Assembly (NCBI RefSeq): GCF_001997295.1
Contig: NZ_CP019605.1
Coordinates: 2,666,001-2,730,000, forward strand
Direction of reading: 5' to 3'
Origin: Tessaracoccus flavus
Lineage (GTDB): Bacteria > Actinomycetota > Actinomycetes > Propionibacteriales > Propionibacteriaceae
Length of the DNA stretch: 64,000 bases
Shown here: one piece after another, positions 8,257-14,886 of the stretch
Layout of the letters: every line of letters starts with the position of its first letter
Numbering within the stretch: the first letter of the stretch is position 1
Made by a program: the position numbers and the translations under genes
The notes under the pieces: model-generated
Databases searched by the model: none
Told to the model about the DNA's origin: nothing
Seen by the model: only the letters and a program-made list of their open reading frames with translations

Positions 8257-8925
8257 ATGCAACTCCCTCCCCTGCCGCACGTGCTCGCCGTCGTCGCGCA
8301 CCCCGACGACGAGTCCTTCGGCCTCGGCGCGGTGATCTCGACGCTGATCGACGCCGGGAGCCAGGTGAGCGTGCTCTGCCTCACCTCGGGCGAGGCCTCC
8401 ACGCTCGGCGCCCACCCGGACCTGGCGCGTATCCGCGCCCTCGAACTCGAGACGGCCGCCGCTGCTCTCGGTTGCCACAACACCACGCTCCTGGCCCACC
8501 CCGACGGCGGGCTCTCGCAGTACCCCGAGCTGCTGGTGCGTGACGTCGAACTCGCTGCCGACACCGTCCAGCCCGACGCCTTCCTCGTCTTCTCCCCCGA
8601 AGGTGGCGTGACCGGGCACCCGGACCACGAGGCGGCCAGCCGCGCCGCTCTTGCCGTCGCCGCTGAGCGGGGCCTCCCGACGCTGGAGTGGGCACTGCCT
8701 CTCCACGTGACCGACGCGCTGGCCGAGGAGTACGGCGTCGCGTTCACCGGCTACCGCGAATCCGAGCTGCCCATCGTCCTGGAGGTTGACCGCACGCGCC
8801 AGCTCGCCGCTGCCGCCGAACACGCCAGCCAGGCGGTGCCGGGTAGCCTGTTATGGCGTCGCCTTGAACTGCTCGGCAACCACGAATACCTCCGCCTGAC
8901 CGACCCCACTCAGGAGAACTCATGA
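8257..8925 (+). CDS. PIG-L family deacetylase
   Basis: A 222-residue zinc-dependent N-acetylglucosamine-type deacetylase. The metal motif AHPDDE is near residue 13 and the second motif GHPDH is near residue 127, both intact. In actinobacteria this family includes MshB and the mycothiol conjugate amidase Mca. This protein is shorter than either and lacks their insertion segments, so it is an uncharacterised branch. Its last bases overlap the rhodanese gene by 4 bp (ATGA), so the pair is one transcription unit behind the metal/persulfide-type palindrome. A role in low-molecular-weight thiol or sulfane-sulfur handling is a reasonable inference. Confidence 0.93.
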   Translation: MQLPPLPHVLAVVAHPDDESFGLGAVISTLIDAGSQVSVLCLTSGEASTLGAHPDLARIRALELETAAAALGCHNTTLLAHPDGGLSQYPELLVRDVELAADTVQPDAFLVFSPEGGVTGHPDHEAASRAALAVAAERGLPTLEWALPLHVTDALAEEYGVAFTGYRESELPIVLEVDRTRQLAAAAEHASQAVPGSLLWRRLELLGNHEYLRLTDPTQENS

Positions 8926-9323
8926 TCACCCGTCGCCTGTTCACCGCCCTCGCCGCCTCCTCCGTGCTGGCCGTTGCCGCCTGCAGCGCCGGGGCCGACG
9001 CCACGTCGCAGCAGACCGAGTACGACGCCGCCGGCTTCAAGGAGCGCATGGCCAAGGAGGGCACGGTCATCCTCGATGTGCGTACCCCGGAGGAGTTCGC
9101 CGCCGGCCATATCCCGGGCGCGATCAACCTCGACGTCCAGTCGCCCACGTTCGCCGACGACGTCGCGTCGCTCGACAACGCGGTCCCCTACGCGGTGTAC
9201 TGCCGCTCTGGCAACCGCTCGCAGGTGGCCCTGGACATCATGACCGAGCGCGGCTTCGAGGCCTTCCACCTCGCCGGCGGCATCGGCGCCTGGCAGTCCG
9301 CTGGCTACGACATCGTCAGCTGA
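8922..9323 (+). CDS. Rhodanese-domain lipoprotein
   Basis: A 133-residue exported single-domain sulfurtransferase. The N-terminus MITRRLFTALAASSVLAVAAC is a signal peptide ending in a lipobox, so the protein is predicted to be membrane-anchored outside the cytoplasm. The rhodanese fold shows ILDVRTPEEFAAGHIPGAIN and the active-site loop CRSGNRS with Cys94, which would carry the persulfide. It follows the PIG-L gene with a 4-bp overlap. Rhodaneses are common targets of CstR-type persulfide sensors, which agrees with the palindrome at 8230-8245. Confidence 0.95.
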   Translation: MITRRLFTALAASSVLAVAACSAGADATSQQTEYDAAGFKERMAKEGTVILDVRTPEEFAAGHIPGAINLDVQSPTFADDVASLDNAVPYAVYCRSGNRSQVALDIMTERGFEAFHLAGGIGAWQSAGYDIVS

Positions 9324-9339
9324 GCACACTGAGCGCGGG

Positions 9340-9404
9340 TTCGCCCTGAAGAATTGACGCGCCATCCCTCAGGTAGCCCTCGAGGAACGTTTTTTCAGGG
9401 TGAA
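9340..9404. repeat. TTCRCCCTGA hairpin repeat, copy 1
   Basis: The arms TTCGCCCTGAAGAA (9340-9353) and TTTTTTCAGGGTGAA (9390-9404) are nearly complementary, and the right arm carries a T-run. It lies just after the rhodanese gene and can act as its terminator. A second copy with the same arms is at 19188-19252. Confidence 0.7.
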
Positions 9405-9800
9405 CGGAAGCGAAGAACGAGCCGCCGCACCCCATCGCTGGGCAGTGGGGAACGAGCCGGCGCACCCCAACGTCTCCCTGACTAGGGGCGAGAAACGAGC
9501 CGCCGCACCCCGACGTCTCCCTGACTAGGGGCGAGAAACGAGCCGCCGCACCCCGACGTCTCCCTGAGTAGGGAGCGAGGAACGAGCGACCGTATCGAAG
9601 GGCTCCCGCCACATCGCAATGACCCGGGTCAGCGATCGAGGTCACGAGCCCTTCGATACGCGTCCGTTCGTTCCTCACGGACGCTACTCAGGGAAACGGG
9701 TGAGAGCCGGTCGCCCGTTCCTCACGGACGCCACTCAGGGAAACGGCAAAGGCCAGCCGCCCGTTCCTCACGGACGCTACTCAGGGGAACGTCAGAGAAC
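9405..9800. repeat. Nested inverted array of direct repeats
   Basis: This 574-bp gene-free gap (9324-9897) is mostly repeats. The left half has three to four tandem units of about 43 bp built on GACGTCTCCCTGACTAGGGG and CGAGAAACGAGCCGCCGC (about 9440-9580). The centre (9566-9692) is a long inverted repeat with arms CGTATCGAAGGGCTC and GAGCCCTTCGATACG. The right half has three units of about 47 bp around CGTTCCTCACGGACGC and ACTCAGGG, in the opposite orientation. The remaining stretch to 9880 holds no recognisable gene; an AAGGAG ribosome-binding site lies just before the next gene. Confidence 0.8.
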
Positions 9801-9897
9801 GACGTGCTTCACGAAAGCTTCACACTGTCGCGGGGGGTTCCTTCATCCCCGCAGGGTGCACTGAGTGGTGAAGGGTCACTCAAGAAGGAGCACTCCC

Positions 9898-10665
9898 ATG
9901 AAGGCAACACTTCGAACCATCGCCGTCAGCGTCACCGCTGCTGGCCTGGCATTCAGCGGGGCGATGGTCGCCTCCGCTGACGACACTCTCGACGCTGACG
10001 AGAAGGCCAGCGTCGCGTTCAGCCGCGAAGAGGAGCGGCTGGCCCGAGACCTCTACACCGAGTTCGGCAAACTGTACGACTCGGTCGTCTGGGACCGCAT
10101 CGCAAGAAGCGAGCAACGCCACTTCGACGCCATCGGGCGGCTGCTCACGACGTATGAGCTCGACGACCCCAGCGCCGGCCTCGCGGCCGGCACCTACAGC
10201 GACGCTACGCTGCAGAACCTCTACGACGACTGGCTCGCCGACGGCAAGGCGAACGAGGACGCGGCCTTCAAGGCAGCGATCGAACTCGAGGAGCGCGACA
10301 TCGCCGACCTCAAGGCTCAGCTGAAGATCGTCGATGACGACGCCGTCGAGAACGTCTACGAGCGGCTGCTGAAGGGCTCGGAGAACCATCTCGCCGCCTT
10401 CACCCGCTGGTCCGAAGGCGACCAGACGATGGGTCAGCCGGGCAACCGTCCCAACGGCAACGGCCCGAATCGGGGCAACCAGCAGGGGCAGCCGGGCAAG
10501 GGGCAGCCCGGTCAGATGGGGCAGCGGGAGCCGGGCCAGATGGGTCCCCGCGCCGACGCCCCGCGCGCCGCTCAGCGCGAAGATCGCCCGGAGACCTGCG
10601 ACGGCACCGGACCCCAGCAGGACCGCAAGGGCGGCGGGCCACGCGGACAGGGCGGCCGTCGCTGA
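9898..10665 (+). CDS. DUF2202 domain exported protein
   Basis: The protein has about 255 residues. A signal peptide ends near ASA-DD (residues 1-29). Residues about 35-170 form a helical ferritin-like DUF2202 domain with carboxylate/histidine motifs EEERLARDLY, SEQRHFDAI, ELEERDIADL and GSENHLAAF, spaced as in di-metal ferritin-like bundles. Residues about 175-255 are a low-complexity Gly/Gln/Pro/Arg tail. ATG 9898 was chosen because AAGGAG precedes it; an upstream GTG at 9865 would add residues before the signal peptide. Function is unknown; metal storage or oxidation in the cell envelope is a guess. A divergent-in-function two-component system lies convergently next to it. Confidence 0.88.
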   Translation: MKATLRTIAVSVTAAGLAFSGAMVASADDTLDADEKASVAFSREEERLARDLYTEFGKLYDSVVWDRIARSEQRHFDAIGRLLTTYELDDPSAGLAAGTYSDATLQNLYDDWLADGKANEDAAFKAAIELEERDIADLKAQLKIVDDDAVENVYERLLKGSENHLAAFTRWSEGDQTMGQPGNRPNGNGPNRGNQQGQPGKGQPGQMGQREPGQMGPRADAPRAAQREDRPETCDGTGPQQDRKGGGPRGQGGRR

Positions 10666-10693
10666 CCTCCCTCCCCTCCGGCCGGGCTCGCGC

Positions 10694-10785
10694 GTGAGTT
10701 GAGCAACTGAGATGGGTCGTTGCTGCGACACGCCGGGATAACAGCGTTTCTATTCGTTGACCCATCTCATTTGCTCAACCTCACC
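10694..10785. repeat. Palindromic repeat between convergent genes, possible bidirectional terminator
   Basis: Arms of 20 bp (10699-10718 and 10759-10778) match at 19 positions: TTGAGCAACTGAGATGGGTC against the complement of GACCCATCTCATTTGCTCAA. The outer GTGAG/CTCAC extends the stem. The right arm covers the last codons and the TGA stop of the sensor kinase gene. It resembles the palindromes at 37555 and 54352 in layout (GTTGACCC ... TTGC ... CTC). Confidence 0.75.
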
Positions 10786-11873
10786 CCCCGCTCAGCCAGC
10801 GCCGGGAGGAGCAGGGTGAACGTGGCACCCAGACCCGGCCCCGGAGAGCGGGCGACGAGGTCGCCGCCGTGCGCGCGGGCGATCTGGCGGGCGATGGTCA
10901 GGCCGATCCCGGAGCCGCCGCCGCGCTCGTCGCCGGAGCGCCGATGCACGCGGTAGAACCTCTCGAAGACTCGCTCCAGGTCGTCGGCGGCCAGCCCTTC
11001 GCCGTCGTCGCTGACGGTGACCTCGACCCGGTCCCCGACCGGTCGGCTCAGCACCTCCACGCGCCCGCCGTCGTTCACGGCGCGCAGCGCGTTGCCGACG
11101 AGGTTCGTCACGATCTGCGCGACGCGCTCCCCGTCGACCTCCGCCCACGCCTCGCTGGCCTCGACGCTCAGCGTGACGCCCGCGTCCGCCGCCTGCGGCG
11201 CCAGCCTCCGTGCTGCCTCCTCCACCACGTGCGACACGTCGATCCTGGACCGGCGCAGCTCGAGCCCGGCGGGCTCCTGGGCCTTGGACAGCGCCGTCAG
11301 GTCGTCGGAGAGCCGGCGCATCCGCTCCACCTCACGGCTGATGAGCGCCAACTGCTCGGGGGTCGTGGGCACGACGCCGTCGATCATCCCCTCCACGTAA
11401 CCGCCGACGACGGTCAGCGGGGTGCGCAGCTCGTGCGCGACGTCGCCCAGCAGCCTCACCCGACGCGCCTCAGTATCGCCGAGCGAGGCCCCGAGCCCGT
11501 CCAGGTCGGCCGCCAGGGCAGCGAGTTCCCGCTCCGGCGGGCGCGGCACGGGGGTGTCGTAACCACCCGCCGCGATTTCCCGCGCAGCCTGCTGGAGGGA
11601 GCGGATCCGGCCAGCGAACCGCCAGGCCACCACTGAGCCGAGGATGGTGGCGGTGAGCACGCCCACCCCGGCACCGATGAGCAGGGCCAGGTCGACGGCG
11701 TCGAGCATCTGCTGCCTGAACCCCAACGCGGTGGGCGGGCCACGGTGCGGCCCGCGGTCCAGGCGGTCGTAGAGCGCCGGGGTGATGGCCCGGGTCAGCA
11801 GCAACGTGATCGCGGCGGCCACGAGTACGACGGCCACGTGACTGGCCGTCAGCCGCGCCCGGAGGCTCCTCAT
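10767..11873 (-). CDS. Sensor histidine kinase (OmpR-type partner)
   Basis: A 368-residue membrane kinase. Two transmembrane segments (about residues 10-30 and 58-82) frame a very short extracellular loop containing a proline-rich stretch; a HAMP linker follows. The H-box is DVAHELRTPLTVVGGY, the N-box NLVGNALRAV, and the G-boxes VSDDGEGL and GSGIGLTIARQIARAHGG. The short sensor loop suggests detection within the membrane or through a partner. Its start overlaps the response-regulator stop by 4 bp. The terminal residues VRLSK and the stop codon are encoded inside a palindromic repeat. Confidence 0.95.
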   Translation of the reverse strand: MRSLRARLTASHVAVVLVAAAITLLLTRAITPALYDRLDRGPHRGPPTALGFRQQMLDAVDLALLIGAGVGVLTATILGSVVAWRFAGRIRSLQQAAREIAAGGYDTPVPRPPERELAALAADLDGLGASLGDTEARRVRLLGDVAHELRTPLTVVGGYVEGMIDGVVPTTPEQLALISREVERMRRLSDDLTALSKAQEPAGLELRRSRIDVSHVVEEAARRLAPQAADAGVTLSVEASEAWAEVDGERVAQIVTNLVGNALRAVNDGGRVEVLSRPVGDRVEVTVSDDGEGLAADDLERVFERFYRVHRRSGDERGGGSGIGLTIARQIARAHGGDLVARSPGPGLGATFTLLLPALAERGVRLSK

Positions 11874-12556
11874 CGCGCGCCACCCGGGTCGGGCAGGAAC
11901 CGGTAGCCCACCCCCCGGACGGTCCCGACGAAGCCGGCCGCAGCCTCCCCCAGCGCCGCCCGGATGGTGCGGATGTGGACGTCGACCACGCGTTCGTCAC
12001 CGTAGAAGTCGTAGCCCCACACCTGCTCGAGCAGCTGACCTCGGGAGAAGACGCGCCCCGGTTTGCGGGCCAGCGCCAGCAGCAGGTCGAAGTCGAGGGC
12101 GCTGAGCGCCACCTGCTGACCCTCGACGGTCACCTCGCGCCGCTCGGGGTCGATCGCGAGCTCGCCGAAGCTGAGCGACGAGTCCGACGGCCCCTCCCCA
12201 CGCGGGCGGCGCAGGAGCGCATGGACCCGGGCCACGACCTCGCGTGGGCTGAACGGTTTGACGATGTAGTCGTCGGCGCCGAGGCTGAGCCCGACGATCC
12301 GGTCCACCTCCTCGGCCCTGGCCGTCACAACCATGACGTACACCGACGACGTGGCTCTGATTCGGGCCAGCACGTCCAGCCCGCTCTGGTCGGGCAGCCC
12401 GAGGTCGAGCAGGACGACGTCGGCGCGCTCCACCTGCCGAAGCGCCTCAGCCCCGGTGGCGGCCGTCAGCACGGACATCCCGTCGGTCTCGAGGTATCGG
12501 CGCAGCAGCGAAGCGATGTCGGGTTCGTCGTCGACGACGAGGACAGTTGGGCTCAT
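11870..12556 (-). CDS. OmpR-family response regulator
   Basis: The 228-residue protein has a receiver domain (VLVVDDEPDI, phospho-acceptor Asp in VLLDLGLP, Lys in IVKPFSPRE) and a C-terminal winged-helix DNA-binding domain (FSRGQLLEQVWGYDFYGDER, VDVHIRTIRAAL). It is the first gene of the two-gene operon with the kinase. A G/C-tract palindrome, TACCC-CTGA-GGGTA, lies 25 bp upstream of its start. The signal and targets are unknown; the adjacent DUF2202 gene is a candidate target by position only. Confidence 0.95.
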   Translation of the reverse strand: MSPTVLVVDDEPDIASLLRRYLETDGMSVLTAATGAEALRQVERADVVLLDLGLPDQSGLDVLARIRATSSVYVMVVTARAEEVDRIVGLSLGADDYIVKPFSPREVVARVHALLRRPRGEGPSDSSLSFGELAIDPERREVTVEGQQVALSALDFDLLLALARKPGRVFSRGQLLEQVWGYDFYGDERVVDVHIRTIRAALGEAAAGFVGTVRGVGYRFLPDPGGAR

Positions 12557-12580
12557 GGGCGCTCACCTCACTACGACGGT

Positions 12581-12594
12581 ACCCCTGAGGGTAT
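12581..12594 (-). promoter_or_regulatory. CsoR-like imperfect palindrome upstream of the response regulator
   Basis: TACCC-CTGA-GGGTA lies 25-38 bp upstream of the regulator start codon. It resembles the 8230-8245 box (TACCCCCAGGGGTA) in its outer bases but has a shorter perfect stem, so a metal-responsive or autoregulatory site is only a possibility. Confidence 0.35.
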
Positions 12595-12695
12595 CGGCGC
12601 GGCAAGGCGTTCGGGGCGTGGCGACCGGACCCGCCGTCGTTTGGCCGTCCGCCGAAGCGGTGCTAGTCTTTGACGTCGGATCGCAAGGTCCGGAT

Positions 12696-12778
12696 GCGCG
12701 TGTGGCGGAATGGCAGACGCGCCGGCTTCAGGTGCCGGTGCCCGCAAGGGCGTGGAGGTTCAACTCCTCTCACGCGCA
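12696..12778 (+). tRNA. tRNA-Leu (anticodon CAG)
   Basis: The acceptor arms GCGCGTG (12696-12702) and CACGCGC (12771-12777) pair perfectly. The D-arm region is TGGCGGAATGGCAGACGCG, the anticodon stem-loop CCGGC-TTCAGGT-GCCGG gives CAG, a long class-II variable arm (CCCGCAAGGGCG) is present, and the T-arm is GGAGGTTCAACTCCTC. CCA is not fully encoded here: the sequence after the discriminator A is CA. A second copy of the 3' end, with CCA, lies at 14379-14401, showing that an element inserted into this gene and restored it. Confidence 0.95.
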
Positions 12779-12779
12779 C
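12759..12779 (+). repeat. Left attachment repeat within the tRNA-Leu 3' end
   Basis: A 21-bp sequence starting TTCAACTCCTC and ending ACGCGCAC is repeated exactly at 14379-14399. It covers the T-loop and 3' acceptor strand, the usual attB segment used by tyrosine integrases. Confidence 0.85.
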
Positions 12780-12814
12780 AACGATGCATGGTCCCTGACT
12801 GCATCAAATAACCT

Positions 12815-12840
12815 CTGACAAGGACTTCGGTCCTTCTCAG
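12815..12840 (+). terminator. TTCG-tetraloop hairpin after the tRNA
   Basis: CTGA-C-AAGGAC-TTCG-GTCCTT-C-TCAG folds into a stem with a stable TTCG loop. No T-run follows. It may process or end the tRNA transcript in place of the displaced terminator. Confidence 0.5.
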
Positions 12841-12842
12841 TC

Positions 12843-13175
12843 GTGGACACGGATCGCCTTCAGAGGCCTCCCATTCGCGACGTATTCCCCGTGGCCGCGA
12901 TGACGGTCGCCCGACTGCTCGCGGCCTTGGACTCACAGGTCACGCTTACGCTCGACGACGGAGACGACTTCGACAGGCACATTGACGCTCGGGCCGGGAA
13001 AGATCTGGATCGGCTGGCGCGTGTCGGCCTCTACACCGGGGACACCGATCAGGGATTCGTCGCCCCGCTTGGGTCTCAGCGGCCTAACCACGTGATCGCC
13101 CCAAGTGACTGGAGATACAGTCATATGGCAGGTAGACTGGTCATATGCGATTTGAGGTTGCGTTCGGGGGCTTGA
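12843..13175 (+). CDS. Doubtful ORF, 110 residues
   Basis: The open frame starts at a GTG without a clear ribosome-binding site and overlaps the promoter and first 31 bp of the nucleotidyltransferase gene in another frame. The product (starting MDTDRLQRPPIRDVFP) shows no recognisable domain. Third-position GC is fairly high in the first two thirds, so it may be a decayed gene brought in with the island. I would not rely on it being expressed. Confidence 0.25.
   Translation: MDTDRLQRPPIRDVFPVAAMTVARLLAALDSQVTLTLDDGDDFDRHIDARAGKDLDRLARVGLYTGDTDQGFVAPLGSQRPNHVIAPSDWRYSHMAGRLVICDLRLRSGA
13110..13147 (+). promoter_or_regulatory. Promoter with phased repeats for the MNT/HEPN pair
   Basis: A -35-like TGGAGA (13110-13115) and a -10-like TAGACT (13133-13138) are 17 bp apart. 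The expected transcription start falls at the ATG (13145), which has no Shine-Dalgarno sequence, so a leaderless mRNA is predicted. GTCATATG occurs at 13120-13127 and again at 13140-13147, exactly 20 bp apart, as expected for an operator bound by a winged-helix autoregulator. Confidence 0.6.
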
Positions 13176-13738
13176 TCCCAGGTGCGAGCGGGGCGGTGCT
13201 GGCCGTGCTGCTGCGCACGGGTGTTCCGCTGACCGGGCGGCAGGTGCACGGCCTGGTCCGCGATCAGTGCAGCCTGTGGTCGGTTCAGCAGGCGCTGGCC
13301 TCCCTCGCCGATCTCGGTGTGGTGGAGAGCCGCGCTGTGGGCCGGGCGATGGTTCACACGATCAATGAGGACCACTACGCCATCCAGCCTCTGCGGGTCC
13401 TGCTCGATCCGATTGCTGCGCTCCGGGAGGCGGTTCGGGCAGTGGTCGGGTCGAGTGTCGATGTGGTGGTCCTGTTCGGGTCGGTGGCGCGGGGGGAGGC
13501 AACGGCCGAGAGCGATGTCGACTTGGCAGTCGTTGCGCCCTCGGGCTGGGAGGGTCGGACGGAACTGGAAGACGCGGTCCGCACTCGGCTGGGCAACGAC
13601 TGCGATGTGCTGGTGTTCACACCGGAGGAGTTCGGGCGGCTCGCAGGCAGCGGCGAGGAGCCGGTCGTCGCTCAGATCGTCGCTGACGGGGTGGTTCTGC
13701 TCGGGTCGCTCCCGCAGGCGACCGTTGGTGTGGCGTGA
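13145..13738 (+). CDS. Winged-helix nucleotidyltransferase (MNT), HEPN partner
   Basis: The 197-residue protein has an N-terminal winged helix (about residues 8-75; LTGRQVHGLVRDQCSLWSV and VQQALASLADLGVVESR region) that could bind its own promoter, and a C-terminal minimal nucleotidyltransferase domain (about 95-170). The catalytic motif LFGSVARGEATAESDVDL starts near residue 110 and keeps GS and the DxD pair. In characterised HEPN/MNT systems the MNT enzyme adds AMP to the HEPN toxin and neutralises it; this role is inferred here. It overlaps the HEPN gene start as TGATG. It may alternatively be an aminoglycoside-type transferase, but the partner gene argues against that. Confidence 0.9.
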   Translation: MRFEVAFGGLIPGASGAVLAVLLRTGVPLTGRQVHGLVRDQCSLWSVQQALASLADLGVVESRAVGRAMVHTINEDHYAIQPLRVLLDPIAALREAVRAVVGSSVDVVVLFGSVARGEATAESDVDLAVVAPSGWEGRTELEDAVRTRLGNDCDVLVFTPEEFGRLAGSGEEPVVAQIVADGVVLLGSLPQATVGVA

Positions 13739-14139
13739 TGGCGACGCTCGAACACCGCAATCACGCACGAAGCTTCCTGAGGAAAGCCGAGGAGTACCTG
13801 GCCTCCGCGGAGGCCAATCTGAATGCGGAGCGGTACACCGTTGCTGCGGGGGATGCCATCCACGCGGGCATCTGCGCCAAGGACGCCATCGTCACTCAAC
13901 TCACCGGTTCGACGGTGAAGGGCAAGGACCACGCGCTTGCCGCGAAGGAGCTTCGTCGGGCACTAGGGCAGCGACCGGACGCCGCCGGTGCCGAGAAGGG
14001 ACTCCGCGAACTGGTGTCGAACAAGGCTGACGTCGAGTACGGCGTCAGCCTCATGTCTGCTGTGAAGGCTGAGGCGCTCGTCCGTCGCGCTCGGAGCCTG
14101 GTCGAGATCGCCGTCCGCGTCGTCCGCCTCAACGGGTGA
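13738..14139 (+). CDS. HEPN-domain protein
   Basis: The 133-residue all-helical protein has a typical HEPN beginning (ARSFLRKAEEYLASAEANL) and central helix (RYTVAAGDAIHAGICAKDAI). It follows the nucleotidyltransferase with a TGATG overlap, the standard HEPN/MNT arrangement. A canonical RX4-6H RNase motif is not obvious: the R and H in the central helix are nine residues apart. The protein may therefore use another site or be a non-nuclease HEPN. If active it would be the toxin of a type VII-like system carried on the tRNA island. The GTG at 13735 is an alternative start. Confidence 0.85.
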   Translation: MATLEHRNHARSFLRKAEEYLASAEANLNAERYTVAAGDAIHAGICAKDAIVTQLTGSTVKGKDHALAAKELRRALGQRPDAAGAEKGLRELVSNKADVEYGVSLMSAVKAEALVRRARSLVEIAVRVVRLNG

Positions 14140-14378
14140 CGATCGCCGCGCCGATGCCGAGCCCCCGTGCCGGCACGGTTGCTACGCTTCCGCCTGTTCC
14201 GTTCCACGGCGCCGAGGATGCAGCCGTTCTGCGCCAATCTCGCGATTGCAGTTGACCGCAACGCGCGCAGTGGCGGCTCTACAAATCCCCCACACATTTC
14301 CCACGACAAGGTGACGACATGCCTCAGGCCCATCAAAAGGCCTTGTCAGGAGGCTATTATCGCTGGATAGCAGAAAGC
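14140..14378. other. Island 3' segment without a recognisable gene
   Basis: Only short frames with no family features are present. The end (14342-14353) reads CTTGTCAGGAGG, nearly inverted relative to CCTCTGACAAGG at 12812-12823 near the other end. These may be arm-type recombinase sites or end repeats. Confidence 0.5.
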
Positions 14379-14399
14379 TTCAACTCCTCTCACGCGCAC
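14379..14399 (+). repeat. Right attachment repeat, original tRNA-Leu 3' end
   Basis: An exact 21-bp copy of 12759-12779, here followed by CA so that the encoded CCA (14399-14401) is complete. It is the chromosomal remnant of the tRNA gene end. Confidence 0.85.
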
Positions 14400-14404
14400 C
14401 ACTG

Positions 14405-14435
14405 ATCGCCCGGCTGGTTACAGCCGGGCGATTTT
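14405..14435 (+). terminator. Displaced rho-independent terminator of tRNA-Leu
   Basis: ATCGCCCGGCTG-GTTA-CAGCCGGGCGAT is a perfect 12-bp stem followed by TTT. It lies 3 bp after the complete CCA end of the right tRNA fragment, where the terminator of the uninterrupted tRNA gene would be. Confidence 0.9.
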
Positions 14436-14886
14436 GCATTCGGGGACGCACGCCACTGGCCGTGCCACCCGTCAGCTCTTTGCACATGGAGGGGTTCACG
14501 TCAGGGACAGGAACCGCGCAGCAGCTACCAAAGTTGCTTGGGAGCCACGCCCGGGTCATCTCCGGTTGACTCACCCATTCCTCTGGTTGACAACCAGGTC
14601 ATCCTTCGACAGCGCGACGCCAGGGCACCCGCAGGCTGCACCCCGGCCGCCCCTAGCGTTCCGGACGGCAGCCGAACAACAGGGTTCAGCTCCTTGGATC
14701 AAGAACAAACTGGAGCACGGTCAAGAAGTGGATTGAGCGTGGCATGTCGGTGACCACGATCATCGAGCTGATCCTGCGCATCCTCGGGATCGGCCGATCT
14801 CGGACACCCAGACCCGCCGCGCAGGGGGATACGCTTTCCCCCTGCACGGCCCTTCCCTGCCCGCTGACCGATGGAGGCCGACCCCC
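14436..14886. other. Gene-free region after the tRNA terminator
   Basis: No convincing gene is seen in these 450 bp. Base composition is less GC-rich than the neighbours. A short frame from ATG 14743 (MSVTTIIELILRILGI) has coding-like codons but no family resemblance and may be a gene remnant. GGAGG at 14873-14877 is the ribosome-binding site of the next gene. Confidence 0.5.

Larger units (their letters stand above)
12780..14378 (+). mobile_element. 1.6-kb tRNA-Leu island with MNT/HEPN genes
   Basis: The segment lies between two exact 21-bp copies of the tRNA-Leu 3' end, and the tRNA's own terminator is displaced to its far side (14405-14435). It encodes a nucleotidyltransferase and a HEPN protein plus one doubtful ORF. 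No integrase or transposase is present, so it is either a remnant or a small element moved by an integrase encoded elsewhere. Near the ends are inverted CCTTGTCAG motifs (12814-12822 complement and 14342-14349 region). Confidence 0.8.

Noticed and set aside
14434..14736. 100-residue plus-strand frame
   Set aside because: No start context, no domain and low-complexity composition; treated as non-coding.
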